Assembly (NCBI RefSeq): GCF_021166585.1
Contig: NZ_JAJOZE010000008.1
Location: 1-64,000, forward strand
DNA: 64,000 nucleotides
Direction: 5' to 3'
Origin: Metabacillus kandeliae
GTDB taxonomy: Bacteria; Bacillota; Bacilli; Bacillales; Bacillaceae
The translations under genes and the position numbers were made by a program. The notes below the pieces were generated by a model. The model made no database searches. It was not told the origin of the DNA and was given only the letters and a program-made list of their open reading frames with translations. This document shows positions 18,782 to 26,761 of the stretch, piece after piece (within the stretch, counting starts at the first letter, position 1; each line of letters opens with the position of its first letter).

Positions 18782-18806
18782 GCCCCGCTCCAATTAAGGG
18801 CGGGGC
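18782..18806 (-). terminator. Terminator of gmuR-gmuE
   Basis: GCCCCGC and GCGGGGC form a 7-bp stem 6 bases after the gmuE stop; TATTTTA follows on the minus strand. Confidence 0.7.
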
Positions 18807-18812
18807 CTGAAA

Positions 18813-19697
18813 TTAATTTTCGCCTTCATTCAGCGCCTTTTCTGCTAAAAGAAGTGATCCAATGATGCCTGCTTTGTCACCTAAGCCAGGCGGCACAATA
18901 TATTCATTGATGCTGTCGAGATATTCCGGAAGCACAACATATTCTTTCATGAGCGCTTTAAAATGCTTATGAATAATCGGGAATAAATGAGTCTGCTTCA
19001 TTACCCCGCCGCCAAGAATAATTTTTTTAGGCGACAGAATCAGGGCATACTGCATGAGCGCCTGGGCAAGATAAAAGCCTTCCATTTCCCATACTTCAGG
19101 CCTGTCTGCAAGCTCAATCCCTTTTTTGCCCCATCTTTCTTCGATGGCAGGACCTGCTGCAAGGCCCTCCAGACAGTCACCATGATAAGGGCATTTTCCT
19201 CTATATGTATCTTCCGGATGTTTTCTTACGAGGATATGGCCCATCTCAGGATGAGAAAGCCCCTGGAGCACTTCCCCCTTTACGATAGCCCCTCCGCCGA
19301 TACCTGTGCCGACTGTCAGGTAAAGACAGCTGTCGAGTCCTTTTGCTGCACCGTAAACAGCTTCTCCTAAAGCAGCGGCATTGACATCTGTAGTAAACCC
19401 GACAGGCACATCAAATTTTTCTTTCAGCGCCCCTGCGAGCTGGAAGTTTCTCCATGGAATTTTAGGTGTTGACGTCACAGATCCATAAGAAGGACTGCCG
19501 GTGTCCACATCTATTGGACCGAATGACCCGATTCCAATAGCGTCAAGCTGATGGCGGCTAAAAAAATCGTAAACAGCCGGCATGGTTTCTTCCGGTGAAA
19601 GCGTTGGGATTTGGATTTGTTCCACAATATTTCCTTTTTCATCTCCTGCTGCGCAAATAAACTTTGTACCGCCTGCTTCAATTCCTCCAAGCTTCAT
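18813..19697 (-). CDS. gmuE: ROK-family fructokinase (GmuE/YdhR type)
   Basis: 294-residue sugar kinase: IEAGGTK phosphate loop near the N terminus, GIGSFGPID, TVGTGIGGG, SHPEMGH and the zinc-binding segment with CPYHGDCLEGLAAGPAI. This pattern is that of B. subtilis GmuE and ScrK fructokinases, which phosphorylate fructose or mannose at C6. It follows gmuR by 16 bases, so the two are co-transcribed. In the gmu pathway it would feed hexose released from mannobiose into glycolysis. Confidence 0.88.
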   Translation of the reverse strand: MKLGGIEAGGTKFICAAGDEKGNIVEQIQIPTLSPEETMPAVYDFFSRHQLDAIGIGSFGPIDVDTGSPSYGSVTSTPKIPWRNFQLAGALKEKFDVPVGFTTDVNAAALGEAVYGAAKGLDSCLYLTVGTGIGGGAIVKGEVLQGLSHPEMGHILVRKHPEDTYRGKCPYHGDCLEGLAAGPAIEERWGKKGIELADRPEVWEMEGFYLAQALMQYALILSPKKIILGGGVMKQTHLFPIIHKHFKALMKEYVVLPEYLDSINEYIVPPGLGDKAGIIGSLLLAEKALNEGEN

Positions 19698-19713
19698 GCT
19701 GCTCCCCCGTTCC

Positions 19714-20427
19714 TTACTTCATAATATTGACGTTTATAAATACAAATTTATCATATCTATGGCGTGCAAAGGAATATTCAAACGGTATACCAGTGTTTAA
19801 GAAACCTACCTGCTCCACTTCCAGTATCGGGTCATCTTTTTTGCAGTCCAAGTGCTCTTTATCGAGCTCATTTGGCTTTGAGGCCCTGATCTTCTGATGA
19901 GACCCGCCGATCGTGAGACCAAGGTTTTGAATAATATGCTTATAAATTGATCCGTACAAGATTTCTTCTGTTAAGCCTGGAATCAGATTAGCAGGCATGT
20001 ACGTTTCTTCCATTACGTAAGGCTCACCTTCCACCACTCTAAGGCGGATGATGTGATAGACAGGTGATTTCGCATCAATCGCCAGATGGGCTGCTGTTTC
20101 CTCGCTCGGAAACTCTACTCCGAACTGAATAATTTTGCTGCTGATGTTCTTCCCTTTTAAAAGCTCTGTCAGCCCGATTGTTTCTTTGCTGACCACATTT
20201 ACCCTTGCATCCTGCTTGGCTGATTTAATAATAAATGTTCCGTGCCCTCTTTTTCGGTAAAGCAGCCCTTCCATGACAAGAATATCGAGCGCCCGCTTCA
20301 TTGTCATCCTGCTGCATTCAAACTCCTTTGCAAGGGAGACTTCATCAGGAATAGGCTGTTCAACGCAATAATCCCCATTTTTGATTCGTTTTCTGATCTC
20401 ATTTGAGATCCATTCATATTTAACCAC
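19714..20427 (-). CDS. gmuR: GntR/HutC-family repressor of the gmu operon
   Basis: 237-residue regulator: N-terminal winged helix (EVSLAKEFECSRMTMKRALDIL) and a C-terminal UTRA ligand domain (from about 80). I choose GTG 20427, giving MVKYEWIS, because GGCAGGTG lies 6 bases upstream and the length then equals GmuR; the open frame runs 35 codons further without support. Its family binds GT-N-TA-N-AC, and such a site overlaps the -35 of the gmuB promoter at 23067. In B. subtilis GmuR represses the operon and is released by a phospho-sugar. Confidence 0.88.
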   Translation of the reverse strand: MVKYEWISNEIRKRIKNGDYCVEQPIPDEVSLAKEFECSRMTMKRALDILVMEGLLYRKRGHGTFIIKSAKQDARVNVVSKETIGLTELLKGKNISSKIIQFGVEFPSEETAAHLAIDAKSPVYHIIRLRVVEGEPYVMEETYMPANLIPGLTEEILYGSIYKHIIQNLGLTIGGSHQKIRASKPNELDKEHLDCKKDDPILEVEQVGFLNTGIPFEYSFARHRYDKFVFINVNIMK

Positions 20428-20543
20428 TCTACACACCTGCCTGCTGGCTAGTTGATTGTTTGATATAGTCTTTCTTATCTTAATGGTGATCCTTTGCCAT
20501 CCTCTATCCATTATACCAATTAGACTGAGCAAATTGAAAAGTC

Positions 20544-20580
20544 AAAAAAGCGGGTGCCCTTACTTACATGGGCACCCTTT
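20544..20580 (-). terminator. Terminator upstream of gmuR
   Basis: GGGTGCCC / GGGCACCC stem followed by six T on the minus strand. It lies between the EIIC gene and gmuR, so it stops transcription coming from the PTS genes and suggests gmuRE has its own promoter. Confidence 0.8.
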
Positions 20581-20652
20581 CCTTGCAGGATAAAAAAGGA
20601 TAAAATTTCACCTTAGCTGGCTTGATTGTTTAAGGATAGATTAAGGCGTTTA

Positions 20653-20773
20653 TGTCCAGCTCCAGCGCCTAGCCCCTCGAGTCACTTCACAAAAATCCAA
20701 AAAGTCAAACCCGGACTTTTCGGATTTTTGCTCCAGTGCTTGTCGGGGCTGAGCAAGCGGCTTCCGCTTTTCT
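20653..20773 (-). repeat. Long palindromic repeat, copy 1
   Basis: Begins TGTCCAGCTCCAGCGC and ends GGCTTCCGCTTTTCTG on the plus strand. AGCCCC near the left end pairs with GGGGCT near the right end, and the centre holds AAAAATCC...GGATTTTT with AAAAGTC...GACTTTT nested inside. The outer arms match copy 2 next to it; the centre differs. No coding capacity. Confidence 0.85.
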
Positions 20774-20901
20774 GCTTGTCCAGCTCCAGCCGCTAGCCCC
20801 TCGAGGTCATAAGCCGCTCATCCAGGGAAAGGAAAGACCACCTTTCCCCGGATGATCGTCTTATGCTTGTCGGGGCTGAGCAAGCGGCTTCCGCTTTTCT
20901 T
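20774..20901 (-). repeat. Long palindromic repeat, copy 2
   Basis: Same outer arms as copy 1 (CTTGTCCAGCTCCAGC, CTAGCCCCTCGAG, TGTCGGGGCTGAGCAAGCGG). The centre is an extended hairpin: CATAAG...CTTATG, TCATCC...GGATGA and GGGAAAGG...CCTTTCCC, nested. It ends within 3 bases of the stop codon of the EIIC gene, so on that transcript it forms the 3' end. Confidence 0.85.
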
Positions 20902-20903
20902 GC

Positions 20904-22208
20904 TTAAGATGCTTTTTTATCCTTGTTTTCTTCTTCCCATTCTTTCTTCATATTCATTCTGTCGATAAACTTCAGGAATGGGAACCAGATAGAGAAAACG
21001 ATTGCCAGGTTCACAAGCTGCATAACACCGCCGAGCCACGAATTGGTTGCCATGATGCCGCTGATAAAGATTGGAACCGTCCAAGGCACTGTTACCCCTG
21101 TAGGAGGGGGAACAAGACCGCTCGCCATAGCGAAATAGGTAACAAGCGTGACAATCATCGGGGAAAGCACCCATGGAATAATAATCAGCGGATTCATTAC
21201 AATTGGAAGGCCAAAGATAATCGGTTCGTTAACATTAAAGATTCCAGGCCCAAGACCTAGCTTTGCAACCTGCTTCATCTGCTTGCTCTTCATAAAGAAC
21301 AAAATGGCTATGATAACAGCAAGCGTCATTCCTGTACCGCCCATACCAACGGTGTACACTTCCATAAATGGCTTTGAAATGATATGCGGCACTTTACCTG
21401 TTTGCGTATAGGACGTCAAATTCTCAATGGCTAATGTATTCCAGATCGGATCCATTACAGAGTTAATGACAATTTGTCCATGCAATCCGAAAAACCATAG
21501 GATCTGAATAAAGAAGATAGCAATAAGCGTTGGAATAATGCCGCTTCCAAGACCAACAAGCGGGGCCTGAATCGCATTATAAATGATATCGTGCATGTTT
21601 GTATTGAACACCTGTGTAACAAGAGCGTTCAGCAATAAAAAGAAAGTCAATGTAATCAGGGCAGGAATTAACGCAGTAAAGGATTTCGCTACTGCCGGCG
21701 GTACACCTGCAGGCATCTTGATTGTTAAGTCTTTCTGCAGCACCCAGCGGTAAATTTCTGCTGCTACAAAGGCGGTAATCATACCGAGGAACATTCCTTT
21801 AGCTCCAAGCCGGTCAATCGGGATAACGTTTTGGACTGCCTGCTGTCCTTCCTGTGTGAGAATGAATGGTGTCAGCAGGAGGAATGAAGCGAGCGCAATA
21901 GCCCCTCCAAAAACAGCCTCCACCTCATAGCTTTTCGATAAGTAGTACCCTATACCAAAAACGACAAAAACTGTCATGATGCCCATCGTTGCCTGCGGAG
22001 CAATGCCGAATGCCGAGCGGAAAGCATTTAGCGTTCCTTCGCTCATTATACTGCTCAAGAAAGGCAAATTGAGCAAAACAACCACAATGGAACCAAAAAT
22101 GGTCAGTGGAAAGGCGAGCATAAAGGCATCCCGCAGCACTTGAAGATACCGGTTATTATTCAGCCTTCCGGCAATCGGAACCAGAATCCCGCTTAATTTC
22201 TCAAACAT
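20904..22208 (-). CDS. gmuC: PTS EIIC component, mannobiose/cellobiose type
   Basis: 434-residue membrane permease of the lactose/cellobiose PTS family with about ten hydrophobic segments; FGLHGQIVINSVMDPIWN and the NEPIIFGLPIVMNP motif of the sugar-binding site are visible. It moves a beta-linked disaccharide while it is phosphorylated by the EIIB partner. It lies downstream of the EIIB and EIIA genes in the order B-A-C, as in gmuBAC of B. subtilis (oligo-mannosides) and similar to lic (oligo-beta-glucosides). The gmu assignment rests on the neighbouring gmuR and gmuE. Confidence 0.9.
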   Translation of the reverse strand: MFEKLSGILVPIAGRLNNNRYLQVLRDAFMLAFPLTIFGSIVVVLLNLPFLSSIMSEGTLNAFRSAFGIAPQATMGIMTVFVVFGIGYYLSKSYEVEAVFGGAIALASFLLLTPFILTQEGQQAVQNVIPIDRLGAKGMFLGMITAFVAAEIYRWVLQKDLTIKMPAGVPPAVAKSFTALIPALITLTFFLLLNALVTQVFNTNMHDIIYNAIQAPLVGLGSGIIPTLIAIFFIQILWFFGLHGQIVINSVMDPIWNTLAIENLTSYTQTGKVPHIISKPFMEVYTVGMGGTGMTLAVIIAILFFMKSKQMKQVAKLGLGPGIFNVNEPIIFGLPIVMNPLIIIPWVLSPMIVTLVTYFAMASGLVPPPTGVTVPWTVPIFISGIMATNSWLGGVMQLVNLAIVFSIWFPFLKFIDRMNMKKEWEEENKDKKAS

Positions 22209-22276
22209 TTCATTTCCCTCCTTTAATTTTGGCTGTTTCTCACACAGCCCGCTGACTTAGGTGTAGTAACATTTTT

Positions 22277-22314
22277 AAAAAAGCATCCTGACGCAAGCAT
22301 GCCAGGATGCCTTT
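22277..22314 (-). terminator. Intra-operon terminator between EIIA and EIIC
   Basis: GCATCCTG / CAGGATGC stem with a run of six T on the minus strand, between the EIIA stop and the EIIC start. Partial read-through would lower EIIC relative to EIIB and EIIA; the membrane protein needs less product. Confidence 0.7.
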
Positions 22315-22322
22315 TCAATGAT

Positions 22323-22655
22323 TTATAGATTTCTGCTTTTAAAAATTTCAATCATTTCTTTTACAAGCTCTTTCATCGTCAATGTGGACATCAAATGGTC
22401 TTCAGCATGCATAAGCAGCAGGGAAAACTCGGTTTTTTTGCCTTCTGCTTCTTTCTGGATCATTTTAAAATGAATGTCATGGGCGTTTTTTAAATCTTCT
22501 TCCGCCAGCTCCAAGAATCTTTCCGCTTCTGCCGCCCGGCCTTCCCGGTACTCTCTTAGTGATTGAATGACTTTGCTGCGGGCATTTCCGCTGTGAAGAA
22601 TAAGGTGGAAATTGATTTGCTCTTCTGTCAGTTCATTCAATTGCATTTCGCTCAT
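22323..22655 (-). CDS. gmuA: PTS EIIA component, lactose/cellobiose family
   Basis: 110-residue phosphocarrier. The phosphorylated histidine lies in LLMHAEDHLM (about residue 79-88), the hallmark of EIIA-Lac proteins. The ATG overlaps the EIIB stop (ATGA), so the two are translationally coupled. It takes phosphate from HPr and passes it to EIIB. Confidence 0.92.
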   Translation of the reverse strand: MSEMQLNELTEEQINFHLILHSGNARSKVIQSLREYREGRAAEAERFLELAEEDLKNAHDIHFKMIQKEAEGKKTEFSLLLMHAEDHLMSTLTMKELVKEMIEIFKSRNL

Positions 22656-22966
22656 TTATTAACACCTATTAAATTGACAGCCTGTTCATAAGCTTTTTTG
22701 CCATCAGCCATTCCATAGGCCATCATGTCAATCACATCAACCGGGATGCCATGCTTATCGGCCTCTTTCTGCAGTTCCCCTTTTAGAAAACTCATTTGCG
22801 GACCAATCAGTACAACATCAGCTTCTCCCATTTCCTTCTTAGCCTGATCCTGCCCGACTGCCCAGATTTTGGCTTCTTCCCCAATACTCTTAGAATGGTC
22901 GATCATTTTTGTTACTAATAGACTCGTAGACATTCCTGAACTGCATGCCAGCATAATTCTTTTCAA
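22652..22966 (-). CDS. gmuB: PTS EIIB component, lactose/cellobiose family
   Basis: EIIB with phosphocysteine in LACSSGMST, then WAVGQD, VLIGPQMSF and DMMAYGMADG as in GmuB. The frame stays open to an ATG at 22984, but family members begin MK(K/R)I.LACSSG. A TTG at 22966 gives exactly MKRIMLACSS and has AAGGGG nine bases upstream, so I take it (104 residues). It is the first gene after the regulated promoter at 23045-23072. Confidence 0.9.
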   Translation of the reverse strand: MKRIMLACSSGMSTSLLVTKMIDHSKSIGEEAKIWAVGQDQAKKEMGEADVVLIGPQMSFLKGELQKEADKHGIPVDVIDMMAYGMADGKKAYEQAVNLIGVNK

Positions 22967-23024
22967 TGGTTCCATCCCCTTCATAGATATATTGCAATGC
23001 TGCTATGTTAGTTAATCTCAGAAC

Positions 23025-23038
23025 TTTAAGCGCTTACA
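23025..23038 (-). promoter_or_regulatory. Candidate cre site at the gmuB promoter
   Basis: On the minus strand TGTAAGCGCTTAAA matches the cre consensus at 13 of 14 positions. It begins 6 bases downstream of the -10 box, around the expected transcription start, the usual position for CcpA repression. Confidence 0.65.
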
Positions 23039-23044
23039 TGTTTT

Positions 23045-23072
23045 ATTATAATCGATCTTTTCTATTTGTCTA
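23045..23072 (-). promoter_or_regulatory. Promoter of the gmuBAC operon
   Basis: TAGACA (23067-23072) and a perfect TATAAT (23045-23050) are separated by 16 bases on the minus strand. The leader to the TTG start would be about 70 bases. Confidence 0.7.
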
Positions 23073-23076
23073 GACA
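23067..23076 (-). promoter_or_regulatory. Candidate GmuR operator
   Basis: Perfect palindrome TGTCTAGACA containing GT-C-TA-G-AC, the HutC-subfamily GntR consensus. It covers the -35 box, so binding would block RNA polymerase. Confidence 0.6.
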
Positions 23077-23163
23077 TTTAATAATAATAATATAGACTTT
23101 TTTTGAAAATTTCTTGAATTGCCTGAAATCCTGCGGCGGCAGTGCTTTTAAGAAAAATAAAAG

Positions 23164-23208
23164 AAAGGCTGGCGTCTGTCAGCTATTCTGACAATCCGGC
23201 CAGCCTTT
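23164..23208 (-). terminator. Terminator of katX
   Basis: Outer stem AAAGGCTGGC / GCCAGCCTTT with an inner TGTCAG / CTGACA stem, about 36 bases after the catalase stop; a T-rich tail follows on the minus strand. Confidence 0.8.
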
Positions 23209-23243
23209 CAGCTGCTGCTTATTTATAATAGAAGCTTTATTTC

Positions 23244-24893
23244 TTAATATGGACCGGACTCATGGCTCTTCTTCACAGCATCTTCTGCTGCTTTAAGTCC
23301 TGCTGGGGTTCCTTGCCCGTATTTAGAAACACCTGCTTCACGTCCAGGAACTTTATGTTCCATATTCATTTCTTCGAATTCTTTCATTTTAGCCTGGATT
23401 CCTTCTTTTACACGGCGTCCATATTCTTCATCAGCCTGTGTGAAATATTCCACCATTGCATCCTGGATCCGGCTGTCGCAGATCGCGAGCGCTTCTGATA
23501 GATTCTTAACAAGCTCATCGCGCTCCCAGTCCTGAAAACTTCGGTACGTTTCCCCAGCCTGCCCAAAGTTGTTGGGACGGTCAATCGCCTCAGTCATTGC
23601 CGCTGCATTGTACTGCGGACGGTGCTGAGGGCGCTCTTCCTTGTCTGCTTCCTTAAAGCCGCCAATCATGGAAGGTTCATAATTAATATGCGGGTTATCT
23701 CCGGATTCTTTCGGATCGCGGGTATCCATCTGTCCGCGATGCTGATTCGTGCGCACAGGCGCTTTCGGTGCATTCACCGGAACCTTCAGGTAGTTGGCGC
23801 CAACACGGTAGCGCTGTGTATCGGAATAGGAGAAAGTTCTGCCCTGCAGCATTTTATCATCAGAGAAATCCATTCCGTCTACAAGTACTCCTGTACCAAA
23901 GGCAGCCTGTTCGATTTCACTGTGGAAGTCAACAGGATTGCGGTCAAGAACCATCTTTCCTACAGGAAGCCAGGGGAATTTATCTTCAGGCCAAAGCTTT
24001 GTATCATCCAGGGGATCAAAGTCCAGTTCAGAGTGGTAATCATCCTCCATGATCTGTACATAAAGCTCCCACTCCGGATATTCTCCGCGTTCAATCGATT
24101 CATATAAGTCCTGGGTAGCATGCGCGACATTCTTCGCTTGAATCATGTCTGCTTCTTCCTGTGTTAAATTGCGGATTCCCTGTTTCGGCTCCCAGTGATA
24201 TTTAACAAGGACTGCTTCTCCCTTATCGTTTACCCATTTATAAGTGTTTACACCTGATCCCTGCATATGACGGTATGTAGCCGGGATTCCCCATGGAGAA
24301 AATAAGAAGGTAATCATATGAGTTGCCTCAGGAGTGCGTGAAACAAAGTCGAACATCCGCTCCGGATTGGCCACATTTGAAGCAGGATCTACTTTAAAGG
24401 CGTGAATCATATCAGGAAATTTCATCGCATCGCGGATAAAGAAAATTTTCAGGTTGTTTCCAACAAGATCCCAGTTTCCTTCTTCTGTGTACATTTTTAC
24501 CGCAAATCCACGCGGATCCCGAGCTGTTTCAGGAGAATCCTTTGCTCCTGCTACAGTTGAGAACCGGACCATTAACGGCGTTCTCTTGCCTTCGCCTGAA
24601 AAAACCTTAGCGCGTGTATACTTTTCTACTGGCTCGTCGCCAACCTTGCCATATGTTTCAAAATAGCCGAATGCTCCAGATCCGCGGGCATGGACCACGC
24701 GTTCCGGCACTTCTTCCCTGTCAAAATGGGAAATTTTCTCGATAAAATGATAGTTTTCCAATGTTGCGGGGCCCCGGCTGCCGATTGTACGGATGTTTTG
24801 ATTGTCCGTAACTGGGTGGCCCTGGCGCGTTGTCAGTGAGTCGCGATTTTCATCTTGTCCTTTTGAAGCATTGATATCTTTGTTATCAGCCAA
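23244..24893 (-). CDS. katX: Monofunctional heme catalase, KatX-like
   Basis: Clade-type heme catalase that turns hydrogen peroxide into water and oxygen. In 549 residues: active-site His68 in [35 protein letters not shown], and the heme-tyrosine region [14 protein letters not shown]. The N-terminal [18 protein letters not shown] run and the length resemble KatX, the spore catalase of B. subtilis, rather than KatA. It starts with TTG 24893 behind a strong GGAGGT. The upstream promoter fits sigma-F/sigma-B rather than sigma-A. No PerR-type box was recognised. Confidence 0.88.
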   Translation of the reverse strand: MADNKDINASKGQDENRDSLTTRQGHPVTDNQNIRTIGSRGPATLENYHFIEKISHFDREEVPERVVHARGSGAFGYFETYGKVGDEPVEKYTRAKVFSGEGKRTPLMVRFSTVAGAKDSPETARDPRGFAVKMYTEEGNWDLVGNNLKIFFIRDAMKFPDMIHAFKVDPASNVANPERMFDFVSRTPEATHMITFLFSPWGIPATYRHMQGSGVNTYKWVNDKGEAVLVKYHWEPKQGIRNLTQEEADMIQAKNVAHATQDLYESIERGEYPEWELYVQIMEDDYHSELDFDPLDDTKLWPEDKFPWLPVGKMVLDRNPVDFHSEIEQAAFGTGVLVDGMDFSDDKMLQGRTFSYSDTQRYRVGANYLKVPVNAPKAPVRTNQHRGQMDTRDPKESGDNPHINYEPSMIGGFKEADKEERPQHRPQYNAAAMTEAIDRPNNFGQAGETYRSFQDWERDELVKNLSEALAICDSRIQDAMVEYFTQADEEYGRRVKEGIQAKMKEFEEMNMEHKVPGREAGVSKYGQGTPAGLKAAEDAVKKSHESGPY

Positions 24894-24923
24894 AGTGATA
24901 CCTCCTCAAAATTTTTGACAACT

Positions 24924-24953
24924 CCATTTTACCATTTGCAAGAAAATTTAAAC
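24924..24953 (-). promoter_or_regulatory. Candidate sigma-F (or sigma-B) promoter of katX
   Basis: On the minus strand GTTTA (24949-24953) is followed after 15 bases by GGTAAAATGG (24924-24933), close to the sigma-F pattern GYWTA-N15-GGNRANANTW; GTTTAA with GGTA also resembles sigma-B. B. subtilis katX uses both factors. Confidence 0.5.
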
Positions 24954-24968
24954 AATAATAGACACTCT

Positions 24969-25005
24969 AAATTAGACTGATTTCAGTCTGAAATCAGTCT
25001 AATTT
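24969..25005. repeat. Perfect 17-bp inverted repeat
   Basis: AAATTAGACTGATTTCA and its exact complement flank a GTC loop. It lies 26 bases after the stop of the upstream oxidoreductase gene and 76 bases before katX, so it may terminate the former. The T tract is poor, and an operator is not excluded. Confidence 0.7.
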
Positions 25006-25030
25006 GAAAATGCCGGTTTTGGCAGAAGGA

Positions 25031-26020
25031 TCAGCCTTTTTCATCTGCAGGATATTTAATGCCAATCTGCTTTCTAGCCTCATCCAGAACCTCCATTACT
25101 TTTACAGACAGCTCATATGTGTTAATAGAAGATTCAAGACTTCCCTTTTCAATCAGGCTGATAAATTCCTTTGCCTCATAGTACATCGTGTTTTCCTTTT
25201 GCTCTATGGAAAGGTCTTCCTTTGAGCCATCGCGATAATGAATCACTGCCTTGACTGGGCTTGAAATCCGGTCGATTACAATAGAGCCGCTTTCCCCCTG
25301 AATCTCAGATGGCAGCGCTGAATGTGATATTTTCGAGTACATAGCAACAGCGTCCATTTCCGGATAGCCAAGCAGGACGGTTCCTTCTCCATCAGCGCCG
25401 GTTTCGAGCAAATACCCTTCTGTAACAATCCGCTCTGGGCTTCCGAATAGATAAACTGCTGGATAGATGCAGTAAATCCCAATATCCATCAAGGCACCAT
25501 TAGAGAGCTCCGGCTTGAATGCATTCAGAACGGTGCCTTCTTTATAGGAATCGTATCTAGAAGAATACTGTGAATAGGTGCCAATGAATCTGCGCACCTT
25601 TCCGATTTTCGGCAAGCTTTCTTTTACTTTTTGAAACACAGGATGAAAGGTTGATTTCATTGCTTCCATCAAAAGAACCTGATTATGTTCAGCAGAAGCA
25701 ATCATAGACTTCAATTCAGCTGTATTTGAGGCAATCGGTTTCTCGCACAGCACATGCTTTTTATGATCCATAAATAACATTGCCTGCTCTGCATGAAATG
25801 AATTGGGCGAAGCAATATACACCGCGTCAAGCTCATCACTTGCCGCCATTTCTTCCAGATTAGTGAAGATCACAGCAGCCCCATATTTTTCGGCAAACTC
25901 TTTTGCTTTTTCTTCTGTTCTGCTATAGACGCACGATAGCTGGAAATTTTCCAGCTGCTGTGCAGCATCTAAAAATTTTTCCGTAATCCAGTTTGTCCCG
26001 ATTATGCCAAAGCGTATCAT
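25031..26020 (-). CDS. Gfo/Idh/MocA-family oxidoreductase
   Basis: NAD(P)-dependent sugar-type dehydrogenase. N-terminal Rossmann fold with GIIGTNWIT, the VYIASPN motif, and CEKPIA (the family's EKP lysine); C-terminal alpha/beta domain with a DIGIYCIYPA stretch. I take ATG 26020 (329 residues) because GGAGGG lies just upstream; the first ATG (26035) precedes that site. Substrate cannot be told from sequence; such enzymes act on inositols, glucose, dihydrodiols or amino sugars. It is a single gene. Confidence 0.85.
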   Translation of the reverse strand: MIRFGIIGTNWITEKFLDAAQQLENFQLSCVYSRTEEKAKEFAEKYGAAVIFTNLEEMAASDELDAVYIASPNSFHAEQAMLFMDHKKHVLCEKPIASNTAELKSMIASAEHNQVLLMEAMKSTFHPVFQKVKESLPKIGKVRRFIGTYSQYSSRYDSYKEGTVLNAFKPELSNGALMDIGIYCIYPAVYLFGSPERIVTEGYLLETGADGEGTVLLGYPEMDAVAMYSKISHSALPSEIQGESGSIVIDRISSPVKAVIHYRDGSKEDLSIEQKENTMYYEAKEFISLIEKGSLESSINTYELSVKVMEVLDEARKQIGIKYPADEKG

Positions 26021-26103
26021 AGAATCCCTCCGCATGTTTGGTTGATAAATCTATCATACCCTCCTTCTCTCATTCCCGCACAGTCAAGTGCCTCGTCATT
26101 TAG

Positions 26104-26135
26104 AAAATAGACTCCGGCAAGGCCGGAATCTATTT
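26104..26135 (-). terminator. Terminator of the lost lut operon
   Basis: TCCGGC / GCCGGA core stem extended by AAATAGA / TCTATTT, with TTTTCTA on the minus strand. It overlaps the stop codon of the lutC remnant. Confidence 0.7.
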
Positions 26136-26240
26136 ATCCATCACAACAATATAGGCTGCTTTAACAGGTCCGTGAACCCCGACAACAAGGTTCATTTCGA
26201 TGTCGGCTGAATTGCTCGGACCCGTAAATGACTTAGGCCA
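26130..26240 (-). pseudogene. lutC: lutC 3' remnant (lactate utilisation protein C)
   Basis: The minus strand encodes a C-terminal stretch of about 36 residues containing [12 protein letters not shown] and [15 protein letters not shown] followed by a stop and terminator. GPSNSADIE and GVHGP are the C-terminal signature of LutC/LUD proteins. Coding similarity ends near the WPKSF codons at about 26240; upstream is unrelated repeat DNA, and no lutA or lutB is in the window. The overlapping open frame at 26192-26386 is a different frame and not meaningful. Confidence 0.8.
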
Positions 26241-26413
26241 TAATTCGAATAAGAGAAGTTTTCTCTGATTAGGGCTGTTTTAATTGAACTATGAGAAGAC
26301 CCTGGATTTCGGAAATCAATAAGAGGGAAAAGAGCTAAGCTCCCTTCCCCCTCTAAAAAGCGGATTTTAATTTTGTAATAAACCAAGAAAGCGAACCAAC
26401 GGCCGGCTTTTTG
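26241..26413. other. Intergenic DNA upstream of the lutC remnant
   Basis: About 170 bases left of the phrase-repeat block, with no gene recognised. It includes AAGAAAGCG and GGCCGGC short runs only; the break that removed most of lutC falls near its left edge. Confidence 0.3.
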
Positions 26414-26745
26414 TTTACTGGCAAACTTAGGCGTTTTACTGGCAAAAGTGTTCAGTTTACTGGCGGATTTGCACCTTTAACTGGCCAGACATATTTTGCA
26501 ATCGCAAAAACCATTTTTGGGCATCCAAAATTGATTTTTTCCGATCAAAAAAGCAAACCTGCAGCTCTATTTTCCATTTACTGTAACAAACAGATGCTCA
26601 AATGTCCAAAATGGGCACTTTACTGTCCAAAGTGGGCAGTTTACTGGCGGATTTGCCGTTTTAACTGTCCGATTTGGCTTGTTTACTGTCCAAGTACTTC
26701 ATACAATTGCAAAACTTATTTTTATACTATCAAAACTTAATTTTG
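26414..26745 (+). repeat. Degenerate 20-22 bp phrase repeats, TTTACTG(G/T)C type
   Basis: The phrase TTTACTGGC, TTTAACTGGCC or TTTACTGTCC starts at 26414, 26435, 26456, 26476, 26577, 26619, 26640, 26660 and 26682; most gaps are 20-22 bases, and 26577 to 26619 is 42. Between them are AAATTTG- or GGGCA-like ends. Two stretches (26501-26550 and 26706-26745) instead repeat an ATC(G/C)CAAAA...TTTTTG phrase at 21-23 bases. The block has no coding sense. The same phrase recurs inverted at 62185-62295. Confidence 0.8.
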
Positions 26746-26761
26746 CCTTGTCATCAAGGCG

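Noticed and set aside
23244-24893. Vegetative catalase KatA
   Set aside because: Length of 549 residues, the N-terminal extension and the sigma-F-like promoter point to the KatX group; no PerR box was found.
26192-26386. 64-codon minus-strand ORF overlapping the lutC remnant
   Set aside because: It is a different frame from the conserved LUD sequence and resembles nothing.
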